From Lachnoclostridium sp. UBA739 (lineage in GTDB: Bacteria > Bacillota_A > Clostridia > Lachnospirales > Lachnospiraceae): 10,025 bases of DNA. Shown here piece after piece: positions 1-7,392 of this stretch; the first letter of the stretch is position 1; the number at the start of each line of letters is the position of its first letter. The position numbers were made by a program, and so were the translations under genes. A model generated the notes under the pieces. That model was not told the DNA's origin. It saw only the letters and a program-made list of their open reading frames with translations, and did not search any database. Location: positions 2,878 to 12,902 of the forward strand of contig DBKX01000401.1 of assembly GCA_002297865.1 (NCBI GenBank). Reading direction: 5' to 3'.

Positions 1-2
1 AT

Positions 3-1778
3 TCATTGGAAATCCAGATTAAATACACAAATAACACAAAAGAAAAGACAACAGTAGCTGGAAAAGGTGCAGAACTTTGCACACCATTTGCAATGGCAAC
101 TGCCCTTCTTCTCCCAACAGATACATTTGCAAACGTTCAAGTAGATAACGGAAAAGTCCTATCAGACGGTGACAAAGTAGTTGTTGTTGGATATGGTATG
201 CCAGGTGTAAAAGACAGCTTACAATTAAGTGATAAGGTTAACCTTGACATTCCTGATACAGTAACACTTACAGCGGATGTAACAAACTTTGAAATGGGTT
301 CAACTTTAACTTATGCATCTTCTGATTTGTTAAGTGACCTAAACGTAGATGATATCTATGATACAGACTCACTTAAGAAAGACCTTGATGATTTAAAAGA
401 TGCTTCTAAAAAATTAGTAGATGGTTCTGCTGATTTAACAGATGGTGTAAAACAGTTAAAAGATAAATCTGGTGACTTCACAGATGGTATTGATACATTA
501 GTAAATGGTTTAAAAGAATTCTCCAAAGGTGTAAGCACATTAAAAACTGGCGTTACTGATTATACTGACGGTGTGAACACATTAGTAACTGGTGTAAATG
601 CTTATGTAAACGGTGCAAATACATTAAGTGATGGTGTTACTTCTTACACAAATGGTGCTGACCAGTTAGTTGCTGGCGTAAACACATTGGGAAGTTCTTT
701 ATCCGAATTACCAGATAAATTAACACAGTTATCCAATGGATATTCCAGCGTTATGAACGGAATTAATCAGCTTGCATCCAAAGATAATATGACTGCTTTA
801 ACCAATGGTGCAACAAGCTTATCCAATGGCATCACTTCTGTAAATGGTGGTTTAACACAAATTCAAGGTGGTATCAGCACAGTAAACAGCACACTAGCAC
901 AACTTGAAGCAAGCTTTGCGAACAATGAAAAATGTATTGAAACCCTAAATGGCGCTCTTGCTGCTATGCCAGAAGGTGCTTCCAAAACACAGTTACAAGC
1001 TGTTGTAACAAACTTAAAGAAAGTTACAGATACACAAAAGAGTACAATCACTCAGTTAAAGGCCGCAACTGCTAAAGATTCTTCCCTTGGAAAAGGTGTA
1101 AGCACTTTAGTTGCAACAACTGGCTCCAAAGGTGAATTAAAAGGCGGTGCTGAAAAATTAAAAACTGGTATCATAAACTTCTCCGCTGGTGCTTCCAAAT
1201 TACAAGCTGCACTTCCACAATTACAAAGCGGAACAAACCAATTAGTTGGAGCCGTTGATAAACTTCCATCCGCTATTGCGAAATTAACCACTGGCGCTAA
1301 CAAACTTGGTGCTAACAGCAAAACATTACGTGCAGGTGCTGCAAAATTAAAGGCAAGTGGTACTCAATTAACAGCAGGTGGTAAAAAATTAACATCCAAC
1401 AGTGCTGCATTAGTATCTGGTGTCAATAAATTAGATGGTGCATCTAATCAACTTATCGCTGGTGGCGGAAAACTTTCCGACGGTGCTGCTAAGTTAACAG
1501 ATGGTGTTACTAAATTATATGATGGTTCTGTTGAATTACACGATGGTATGGTGAAATTCGATAAAGACGGCATCAACAAATTATATGATACTGTTAACGA
1601 TGAATTGCAAGGTACTCTTGACAGATTAAAAGCATTAAAGAAACTTGGTGACAACTACAAATCCTTCTCTGGTAAATCTGATTCCATGGACGGAAATGTT
1701 AAATTCATCATCAAAACAGATGAAATCAAAAATGCTGATTCTGACAGTGAAACAGCAACAGACAGCACACAAAACTAA
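3..1778 (+). CDS. Heptad-repeat (xxxLxxG) YhgE/Pip-like surface protein, 5' partial
   Basis: The frame is open to the left edge of the window: codons before the TTG at position 6 continue without a stop and there is no ribosome binding site. This is therefore the C-terminal 591 residues of a longer protein whose signal peptide and N-terminal part are missing. Residues about 1-115 form a beta-rich region ending in a stretch like VTADVTNFE. From about 130 to 525 the sequence is built of repeated Leu-x-x-Gly / Tyr-x-x-Gly-Val heptads (LVDG, LTDGV, LVNGL, YTDGV, LSDGV), the TIGR03057-type pattern seen in YhgE/Pip-related proteins of Firmicutes. The C-terminus (about 555-580) has a short FSGKSDSMDGNVKF-like segment and then an acidic Ser/Asp/Thr tail. 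No transmembrane segment is visible in this part. The heptads predict long helical coiled-coil rods outside the cell. The true role is unknown. The family assignment is firm at the level of the repeat and weak at the level of function. Confidence 0.8.
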   Translation, partial: SLEIQIKYTNNTKEKTTVAGKGAELCTPFAMATALLLPTDTFANVQVDNGKVLSDGDKVVVVGYGMPGVKDSLQLSDKVNLDIPDTVTLTADVTNFEMGSTLTYASSDLLSDLNVDDIYDTDSLKKDLDDLKDASKKLVDGSADLTDGVKQLKDKSGDFTDGIDTLVNGLKEFSKGVSTLKTGVTDYTDGVNTLVTGVNAYVNGANTLSDGVTSYTNGADQLVAGVNTLGSSLSELPDKLTQLSNGYSSVMNGINQLASKDNMTALTNGATSLSNGITSVNGGLTQIQGGISTVNSTLAQLEASFANNEKCIETLNGALAAMPEGASKTQLQAVVTNLKKVTDTQKSTITQLKAATAKDSSLGKGVSTLVATTGSKGELKGGAEKLKTGIINFSAGASKLQAALPQLQSGTNQLVGAVDKLPSAIAKLTTGANKLGANSKTLRAGAAKLKASGTQLTAGGKKLTSNSAALVSGVNKLDGASNQLIAGGGKLSDGAAKLTDGVTKLYDGSVELHDGMVKFDKDGINKLYDTVNDELQGTLDRLKALKKLGDNYKSFSGKSDSMDGNVKFIIKTDEIKNADSDSETATDSTQN

Positions 1779-1813
1779 ACTAAGCTATCCCATCAATTTT
1801 TGATAGATAGTTT
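1777..1813 (+). other. Hairpin directly after the heptad-repeat gene
   Basis: AAACTA-AG-CTATC (1777-1789) pairs with GATAG-A-TAGTTT (1802-1813): eleven base pairs with a small internal loop and a 12-base apical loop. It begins on the last bases of the stop codon and is followed by TTCCTATTAGG, with no U-run, so it does not look like a standard terminator. It may protect or process the 3' end of the mRNA, or mark the edge of the relic that follows. Confidence 0.45.
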
Positions 1814-1904
1814 CCTATTAGGACAGGGAACTGAAGCCGTGAGGCGATTAGAGTTTGTCTAACGGCGTGGGTGCTATTGGTATTCCTAACAATACGTAAC
1901 ACCC
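1812..1904 (+). pseudogene. Possible decayed IS200/IS605 right end: tnpB C-terminal remnant and/or omega-like RNA
   Basis: Seen: the + strand reads LLGQGTEAVRRLEFV (1815-1859) and then a stop. Dropping T1860 continues as NGVGAIGIPNNT and a stop at 1897-1899, so two coding-like stretches are joined by a one-base shift. The same DNA also folds. GCCG (1836-1839) can pair with CGGC (1863-1866) around TTAGA/TCTAA, or GCC-GTGA-GGC can form a GNRA-capped hairpin. GGGTG (1869-1873) pairs with CACCC (1900-1904) around GTATT/AATAC. Known: in IS200/IS605 elements the end of tnpB overlaps a folded guide (omega) RNA next to the right end. Inference: this could be such a relic. I recognise the pattern only loosely. 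An unrelated structured 3' UTR or small RNA is an alternative. Confidence 0.35.
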
Positions 1905-1923
1905 ATAAACTCCTATATTACCC

Positions 1924-1959
1924 AAAAGGCGCCGCCATTTCCACATGGCGGCGCCTTTT
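1924..1959. terminator. Bidirectional rho-independent terminator
   Basis: A perfect 15-bp stem, AAAAGGCGCCGCCAT (1924-1938) against its complement (1945-1959), encloses a 6-base loop. The stem is GC-rich in the middle and ends in TTTT on either strand. It lies between two convergent genes, so it can stop transcription from the heptad-repeat gene (+) and from the thioredoxin-domain gene (-). Confidence 0.92.
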
Positions 1960-1982
1960 GTATTCTTTCGCTAATAATTTTT

Positions 1983-3830
1983 TTAAAGCTTTAATGGCAC
2001 TGGGCAATTGTCCCCTGTGCACATTTTAGGATATAGTTCTAATATAAATGCACAAAGTGCAAATGTATATGCCGCAGGCTGTTCTTTTACCACTGCTGCA
2101 AGAAAACTTATCTGTTTCGTCGTAACTTCATGAAGCTTTTCATTTTCAATATACCGCTCTAACTGAAGCAATACGTATGCAGCAACTGAATTACCAGAAG
2201 GAGTCGCTCCATCATAAATTTCCTTTGGTCTGGCAATCAACTGCTTCGCATCTACTCCATAAAAGAAAAAGCCACCTGCCTCTGAATCCCAGAATAGCGA
2301 AATCATTTCATCAGCATTTTTCTTGGCATCCTTAAGATAGGAAATGTCCTGTGTCGCCTCATAAAGCTCAAGCTGTGCCCACAACAAAAAGGAATAATCA
2401 TCAATGTTCGCAAGTCCAATGGATTCCCCTTCACGATACCTTACAAGGAGCCGTCCCTCTTTATTGCGAAGCTTGTCCTGTATAAACTCATACGCCTTTG
2501 TCGCATGTTCCAAATATTCCTTTTTATGAAGCACCCCATAAGCTCTTGAAAACGAAACAATCATCAATGCATTCCAAGATGTCAGCACCTTATCGTCTTT
2601 TTTAAGTTCCGTTCTTGTAAGACGATACTCATAAATTTTCTGCCTTAGTTTCTCTAACTTCTCATCGCCTATTCGCAGCGAATTATTGTATATTAAATTT
2701 GGTATACTTTTTCCCTCAAAATTACCTGCCTTTGTAATCTGGTAATATCCATTGAACGCTTCACCGTCCTGACAACCTAAAACACTGATTACTTCCTCTG
2801 GCGTAAGGGTGTAATATTTGCCTTCTACTCCCTCACTATCCGCATCCTGAGCTGAGAAAAAGCCACCTTCTTCTTGGGTCATTTCATTCATAACATAAGC
2901 TAAGTTTTTTTCTGCTACTTCGAGATACATAGACTTCTTGCTTTTTTGATAAGCTTCCAGATAAACCAATATAAGCAATGCGTTATCATATAGCATTTTC
3001 TCAAAATGAGGGACAAGCCATCTCTCATCTGTAGAATACCTAGAAAATCCACCACCTATATGGTCGTAAATTCCGCCACGATACATACACTCTAGAGTCT
3101 TATCCACCATATGAAGCACTTCTACGTCCTCATGAAAATCTCCGTACCGCAATAAAAACAAAAGCATATGTGGCATGGGAAACTTCGGTGCTCCATCAAA
3201 TCCTCCGTATTCTTGGTCAAAAGCACATTTAAAATATTCTGCTGCATCTTCTAGCATACTGTTCGTAGGACTTTCCATGGAATATTCCATCTGATACTCT
3301 TTCACCAGGTTGTCTGCGATTTCTTCGCCAGAACGGATTAGTTTGTCTGGTTCGGAATTCCATATACGGGTGGTGGCATTTAGAAGACTGGTTAGACCGA
3401 TCATTGACTCAGTGGAGTGTTTTGGGAGGTAGGTGCATGCGTAGAAGGGTTTTTGTTCTGGGGTCATGAGAATGGTAAGGGGCCATCCTCCTTGGCCGGT
3501 CATCATCTGGCAGACTTTCATGTAGATTGCATCTACTTCGGGGCGTTCTTCTTTGTCTACTTTGATGGATATGAAATGGTCATTCAGTATTTTGGCTACT
3601 TCTTTGTCTTCGAATGACTCCCGTTCCATGACGTGACACCAATGACATACGTAATTGTTTACCTAGGAATAGCCAATGCTTAAGAAAATCGGTTTGTCCT
3701 CCTTCTGTGCCTTGGCAAATGCTTCATCACACCAAGTGTACCAGTCTACAGGATTATAAGCATGCTGGAGTAAATAAGGACTCTTCTCATTAATTAAGCG
3801 ATTGGCTATTCTTTTTTCCTCTAGGTTCAT
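1983..3830 (-). pseudogene. YyaL/DUF255 (thioredoxin-domain, SPATA20-like) gene interrupted by an in-frame TAG at its active site
   Basis: Reading from ATG 3830-3828, with AAGGAGG at 3840-3846 nine bases upstream, gives 55 residues. These include the family-typical N-terminus [18 protein letters not shown] and end in [12 protein letters not shown] stop follows at 3663-3665. In the same frame come VNNYV and then CHWCHVMERES, and the reading frame stays open to 1983. The family has STCHWCHVME here, so about 15 bases are extra. The rest is intact: GGWP near the end of the DsbH-like thioredoxin domain, then the alpha/alpha-barrel part with GGGFSRYSTDERW, VPHFEKMLYDN, QDADSEG, TSWNALM, and DGATPSGNS, ending in CTGDNC. 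Total length would be about 620 residues, normal for the family. If translation restarts at ATG 3629-3627, a 548-residue protein without the CxxC pair results. The normal role of the family is poorly known (thiol-redox domain fused to a glycosidase-like barrel). Confidence 0.9.
3648..3665 (-). other. Short insertion with in-frame stop in the yyaL-type gene
   Basis: Between the TCC (Ser) codon at 3666-3668 and the TGT (Cys of CHWCH) codon at 3645-3647 there are 18 bases where relatives have one codon. On the - strand they read TAG GTA AAC AAT TAC GTA. The stretch includes a GTAA/TTAC inverted repeat and is bracketed by two 6-base palindromes, TACGTA (3648-3653) and CCTAGG (3662-3667, overlapping the Ser codon). 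The frame is preserved on both sides. A transposon excision footprint is one possible origin. Nothing in the sequence proves it. Confidence 0.75.
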
Positions 3831-3952
3831 TAACAATCACCTCCTTAAATGGTTTGCACTTAGTTTTTCCTAGTGTGTGAAAACTATTCAAGGATAGATT
3901 GTGATGTGTAATAGAGTAATAATTTATCCGTTAAAAGCCAAAACATTGGAAA
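3831..3952. other. Intergenic stretch, probable element/chromosome boundary
   Basis: These 122 bases separate the 3' end of the serine recombinase gene from the start of the yyaL-type gene. They hold the yyaL ribosome binding site (3840-3846) and a weak bulged hairpin, CACTTAG/CTAGTG, at about 3855-3876. Large serine recombinases act at att sites that usually lie next to their own gene, and the gene content changes here from housekeeping-like to mobile. An attL or attR is therefore likely in this gap. I cannot define its core without the other end of the element. No convincing promoter for the yyaL-type gene is visible. Confidence 0.35.
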
Positions 3953-3977
3953 CTATAAAAAACTAATCTCCAATGTT
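3942..3977 (-). terminator. Inverted repeat over the recombinase stop codon, possible terminator
   Basis: AACATTGGA (3942-3950) is perfectly complementary to TCCAATGTT (3969-3977), a 9-bp stem with an 18-base loop that contains the TAG stop of the recombinase gene. In the direction of transcription it is followed by TTGGCTTTTAA, a poor U-run. It may end the recombinase transcript, or be part of a recombination site, since att sites of this enzyme class often contain imperfect inverted repeats. Confidence 0.4.
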
Positions 3978-5368
3978 CGCTCATCGTTTATCGTCTTTTC
4001 ATATTTAATTTCTTTTATTATGCTTCTTAGTAAAACATTTGCGTGTTCTTCTGAATAGTTACTTTTAAGCTTCATCATTACTTCCTCAAAGGTAATCAAT
4101 TCAGACTCCACGTCTTTAGAAAAAACTGTTTCAATGTCGTATTTTAACATATTTTGTCTTTCTTGTAAACGGTTAAACTGAATATTTAATTCTTCTATTT
4201 TACCCTTGCCTTCTTCGATAGAAAGAATACTATTTTCAATCATATTTATAATTCTTTCTCTCTTTTGATGAAGCTGGTTAATCTGTTGGTCAATTACAGC
4301 CACTTCATTTTCTAGAGCAGCCTTCTTCTCTAACTGAACTAGGTTTTGACCAGATTCAATACTATATTTTAAATCATCAATATGAGCTGCTACGCTTGAA
4401 TAAATTACATCAAGTACTTCTTCTTGTTTCATCCCATAGTTCCCACACTTTTCACCCATGGGACCTCGATACCAACAAGGTTTTATATATATCGTACCAT
4501 TTGCTTTTTTCATACCAAGTGTTAATGTATGCCCACAGCATTTGCATTTTAATAATTGGGATAGTGCAAAAATTCGTTTGTTATTCTTTTTTGGCTTCTT
4601 GCCTGAGTGGCTAAACATTGTAAGAATCTTTTTATGCTCTTCTTCTGTTTTTAACGGCTCATGAGTGCTGTCATACCAGATTCCATCATACTTTACTCTG
4701 CCTAAATGAAATTCTGAACGAAGAAGACGATATACTCCTGTGTTATTCCACTTACCATTATATGATGTGGGTATCCCCTGCTTGTTTAATTCGAAAGCAA
4801 TAGAATATGCTGAGTATTCGCCGGATAGGACCATGTCTATGATATATCTATAGACTTTTTTTGCTTCTTCATCTACTTCTACTTCCTTGGTTAGAGAATT
4901 GTATTTGTATCCAAGAGGTGGTGTTCCGTTAACGAATTTCCCCTGCTTGGCACCTTCCACTTTTCCTCGTTTTAATCGCTGCTTTATCATTCGAAATTCT
5001 TGCCTTGCAAGTAGGAACTCAAAATCGGACGTTATAATATCTGTTTCTTCTTCGAAGTTATAGGTTCTTGATGGTGTTTCTACCATTACGCCATTTTCTC
5101 TAAAGATATTAATAATTTGAGCTTGATTTAAGTCATTTCTTGATAGACGATCTAATGCAACAACTAGTACTCTTTCATATTTGGATATATTATCTAGTAG
5201 CCTTGTAAACTCTGGCCTGCCAGTAATACTATCTGAGCTACCGATTTCCTCATATATGTCATATGAATACTCTTTACGTTTTGCAAGTTCAAGTAACTGC
5301 ATTCTGTGCTTTTCTAAACTAGTTTCCTCATCACCGCGTGATTTTCTTAGGTATATTGCAACTCGCAT
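3953..5368 (-). CDS. Large serine recombinase (site-specific integrase/excisionase)
   Basis: 471 residues. The N-terminal resolvase domain (about 1-140) starts RVAIYLRKSR with the catalytic Ser10 and flanking Arg8, and contains ALDRLSRND (71-79) typical of the active site. The recombinase DNA-binding domain (about 145-260) has GTPPLGYKY and LNKQGIPT followed by an RLLRSEFHLGRVKY-like stretch. A zinc ribbon follows, with Cys275, Cys278, Cys298 and Cys308, then a long coiled coil (about 340-410) rich in Glu, Gln and Lys, as in phage and conjugative-transposon integrases of this class. The length is normal and no lesion is seen. Such enzymes insert and excise elements by synapsing attP with attB without high-energy cofactors. 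The start ATG overlaps the TAA of the small upstream gene (TAATG), and its AGGAGG (5376-5381) lies inside that gene, so translation is probably coupled. It is the likely mobility enzyme of the element to its right. Confidence 0.95.
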   Translation of the reverse strand: MRVAIYLRKSRGDEETSLEKHRMQLLELAKRKEYSYDIYEEIGSSDSITGRPEFTRLLDNISKYERVLVVALDRLSRNDLNQAQIINIFRENGVMVETPSRTYNFEEETDIITSDFEFLLARQEFRMIKQRLKRGKVEGAKQGKFVNGTPPLGYKYNSLTKEVEVDEEAKKVYRYIIDMVLSGEYSAYSIAFELNKQGIPTSYNGKWNNTGVYRLLRSEFHLGRVKYDGIWYDSTHEPLKTEEEHKKILTMFSHSGKKPKKNNKRIFALSQLLKCKCCGHTLTLGMKKANGTIYIKPCWYRGPMGEKCGNYGMKQEEVLDVIYSSVAAHIDDLKYSIESGQNLVQLEKKAALENEVAVIDQQINQLHQKRERIINMIENSILSIEEGKGKIEELNIQFNRLQERQNMLKYDIETVFSKDVESELITFEEVMMKLKSNYSEEHANVLLRSIIKEIKYEKTINDERTLEISFL

Positions 5369-5510
5369 TATGCAGCCTCCTGTTGTTTCGTTTCTTTTGT
5401 AGTGAGTTCATTATATATTTTAAGGATTTGCTTTGTAAGTCTTGGATAGCTTCCGTGGATGGCTGGTTTGTTATGGTTACTTTGAATTTTGATTTGGTTG
5501 GTTGATTCAT
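5368..5510 (-). pseudogene. Small recombinase-linked gene, broken by a one-base deletion
   Basis: An ATG (5508-5510), nine bases after AAAGGGG, starts MNQPTKSKFKVTITNQPSTE and continues AIQD. After the GAC codon one base is missing near 5437-5441 (GACTTACAAAG). In the next frame the protein goes on as TKQILKIYNELTTKETKQQ, then EAA and a TAA that overlaps the recombinase start. The repaired product would be 47 residues. The repair is supported by a second copy at 7518-7637 whose 39 residues align along their whole length without a gap. Genes of this size often sit just in front of large serine recombinases. Their role is not known to me. As written, the unshifted frame runs on into the recombinase gene for about 15 codons, so ribosomes may not stop where coupling needs them to. 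A sequencing error is the simple alternative. Confidence 0.72.
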
Positions 5511-5544
5511 GATTTGTTTCCCCTTTAAATTTGATTATATTTTT

Positions 5545-5572
5545 ATTATATAATGTTGTTTTGAAGGGTAAA
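5545..5572 (-). promoter_or_regulatory. Promoter of the small gene/recombinase unit (shared motif, copy A)
   Basis: On the - strand a TTTACC -35 (5567-5572) and a TATAAT -10 (5545-5550) are separated by 16 bases, about 35 bases before the ATG at 5510. The surrounding block, an A/T tract, then AGTTTACCCT, then ACATTATATAATA, recurs almost unchanged at 9247-9275. The conserved GTTTACCC and the palindromic ATTATATAAT are candidate operator parts. Confidence 0.75.
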
Positions 5573-5597
5573 CTGATAGCATAAAAAATTATTTATC

Positions 5598-6680
5598 TTA
5601 CATTCTACTAATCAAATCATTCGAGAATTTATAATATGCTTGCTTTGTATCCAAGAATCTTGCTTTATTAGAATTTACTGTTAAGCTATCCTTTTTTTCT
5701 AATTCTATTGATGGTATCAACCACATCGGACATTTGTATTTTTGTGCCATTGCAGGATATGTATTGTGTGAACCCCATACAGCATCACTACCGATCGATT
5801 TTTCAATTTCACCAGATGCTTTCATTGAGATATCTTCACTTGAAATCCATTTAACAATTTCTTTTGGAATTTGCTGTGCAAAATCTCTATGAGCACCTGC
5901 TACCCCTAATGGTTGATCCTTTCGACCTCTTGCGTTATAAATAGTATATCCTATAAACTTAACAAAATCTGGAGCACACAATGTTTTAAGTTGCTCACTA
6001 AGTACATTACAAAGAGAATAATAGGATTTCTTCCATCGTCCTAGTGACTGACCTATATTTCTAATGCCATACATTGAAAATAAATCTGGCGTAGCTGGCA
6101 TAAAAAAAGCATCGCAATTTTGTAGAATAGCTCTATTTAATACGCCTAAGCTTGGTGACACATCTACAAAAATATATTCAAACCCATACTTTTGAGCATA
6201 TCGTTTAGCTATTGTTCTAAATTGCGTAATTGTTCTAATAGTTAATACATTCTCATCTGGCGATATAGTCCATCTATCGGCTAATATCCCTTCATACTGG
6301 CTTAGAGTTATTCTTCCCGGTATAAGTGATAGATTACTGAATAATTGAATAGGTGGGGGTAATAAATTATAATCATCAACTCCACTTTCTACAGGCTTTA
6401 ACAAGAAATGAATAGTTCTAGGTGTAGATAAAATACTATTTTCTTCAATATTGAATGTGTTCATTCCAGTAGGAAATCCATCAAGTATGGTCGATTCTTC
6501 CTCTTCCCATATTTGTTGTAAATCCGTATCACTTAATCCATACAAGGAAAGATTAGATTGAGGATCTAAATCAAGCATTAACACTTTATGTCCTTGTTCT
6601 GCCAGTGCACATGCTGTATGAAATAGTAGAGTAGTTTTACCTACTCCACCTTTATTATGAAAAACTGCAACCATCTTCAT
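5598..6680 (-). CDS. ParA/MinD-type P-loop ATPase, orphan
   Basis: 360 residues. It has a deviant Walker A, NKGGVGKTT, at 9-17 with the signature Lys10 and the P-loop Lys15. The A' motif LMLDLDPQSNLS is at 34-45 and a Walker B-type strand YIFVDVSPSLG is at 169-179, all diagnostic of ParA ATPases that dimerise on ATP. Between 50 and 150 there is an extra segment longer than in minimal plasmid ParA. The C-terminal part (about 285-325) has a SIGSDAVWGSHNTYP stretch. The ATG (6678-6680) is preceded by AGGGGG, which overlaps the TAG of the upstream gene, so the two genes are very probably translated from one mRNA. No ParB-like gene or clustered parS-like repeats are present, and the recombinase rather than a segregation system lies next. 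A role in positioning, or as the ATPase half of a toxin or defence pair, is possible. Plasmid-type partition of an excised element cannot be excluded. Confidence 0.9.
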   Translation of the reverse strand: MKMVAVFHNKGGVGKTTLLFHTACALAEQGHKVLMLDLDPQSNLSLYGLSDTDLQQIWEEEESTILDGFPTGMNTFNIEENSILSTPRTIHFLLKPVESGVDDYNLLPPPIQLFSNLSLIPGRITLSQYEGILADRWTISPDENVLTIRTITQFRTIAKRYAQKYGFEYIFVDVSPSLGVLNRAILQNCDAFFMPATPDLFSMYGIRNIGQSLGRWKKSYYSLCNVLSEQLKTLCAPDFVKFIGYTIYNARGRKDQPLGVAGAHRDFAQQIPKEIVKWISSEDISMKASGEIEKSIGSDAVWGSHNTYPAMAQKYKCPMWLIPSIELEKKDSLTVNSNKARFLDTKQAYYKFSNDLISRM

Positions 6681-6693
6681 TTTTTACATCCCC

Positions 6694-7338
6694 CTAATTC
6701 TCAATTTTAATGAAATCAATAATTTTAATACAATCAGGATTCATGACTAATAATGATTCTACATGCCAATCTTCAAATAGTTGATATTTGGTAATTTGTT
6801 CTGCTAATTTTAAATTAGTATCCATCGGAATGTTTCCATTCGTTTTGATTATTAACTCGTCACACTTATGCAGAAATTTCTCAGCTTCTCTTAAGAAATT
6901 ACCTGATACATAAATTGCATCATAGTTTTTAGATAGCATTTCAAAATCAATATATAATCTTTTTTCTATGTTAGGATCAAACCCAGATATGACCTTGCAC
7001 TTACGAGTCGGAATATTCCCCCCCTCTTCCTTCTCACCATTTGGAAAAATCAACTTTACATTTTCCAGTCCATCAATATATAGCACTTGGGCATCTTCTG
7101 ACAGCTCAAATATAGTTGACTTATTATTTATCTTATCTTTAAACATTTCTACAAACAATTTAGAAAATATAAACTCGTGCCACTCGGAACAATACATTCC
7201 ACATTGTTTATAAGAACTACCCCAAAATCCACCTCGTAATGGTTTTGTTGGTGGCAAATTTAAATCTGAATACAACTGATTATTTTTAACATCTGTAAAC
7301 TTTTCCTTATCGTATTCTATTCCATATGAGATATACAT
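6694..7338 (-). CDS. Putative ADP-ribosyltransferase-fold protein
   Basis: 214 residues from ATG 7336-7338. The more upstream TTG (7354-7356) lies inside the GGAGGAG ribosome binding site and is not a start. Motifs in order: PLRGGFWGSSY (33-43), then a Trp-rich patch at CSEWHEF (50-56), STIFELSEDAQVLYID (74-89), RLYIDFEMLSKNYDAIYVS (127-145), and WHVESLLVMNPDCI (191-204). From memory this order matches small phage and mobile-element proteins with a GGLWGSP-like start, a Trp-Lys-Asp-Trp patch and a final W-x-x-ES-(hydrophobic)-N-P-D motif, thought to be ADP-ribosyltransferase-like. Glu194 would be the candidate catalytic residue. No signal peptide or membrane segment is seen. It is the first gene of a two-gene unit with the ParA ATPase and has its own promoter. 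Function is inferred from motifs only; it could be a non-catalytic relative. Confidence 0.55.
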   Translation of the reverse strand: MYISYGIEYDKEKFTDVKNNQLYSDLNLPPTKPLRGGFWGSSYKQCGMYCSEWHEFIFSKLFVEMFKDKINNKSTIFELSEDAQVLYIDGLENVKLIFPNGEKEEGGNIPTRKCKVISGFDPNIEKRLYIDFEMLSKNYDAIYVSGNFLREAEKFLHKCDELIIKTNGNIPMDTNLKLAEQITKYQLFEDWHVESLLVMNPDCIKIIDFIKIEN

Positions 7339-7392
7339 TATATTAATCTCCTCCAATTAAAAAATCTGAAACTTTTTTAAAGAATGTGTTTA

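Noticed and set aside
6..8. TTG at position 6 as the start of the heptad-repeat gene
   Set aside because: It is in the middle of a conserved beta-rich region, has no ribosome binding site, and the frame is open to the window edge.
356..1654. Several minus-strand frames inside the heptad-repeat gene
   Set aside because: They mirror the repeats of the real gene, lack ribosome binding sites, and show no domain-like composition.
3663..3665. TAG read as pyrrolysine
   Set aside because: Read-through would still leave five extra residues inserted directly in front of the CHWCH helix, where the family has none. No supporting structure is visible.
3645..3668. Translational bypassing (as in phage T4 gene 60) over the TAG in the yyaL-type gene
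   Set aside because: T4-type hopping needs matching take-off and landing codons. The codon before the TAG is TCC and no TCC lies before the Cys codon, so the key feature is absent.
5598..6680. A plasmid-type parABS partition locus
   Set aside because: There is no ParB-like gene and no clustered repeats. The partner gene is an ART-like protein upstream, and the next gene is a recombinase.
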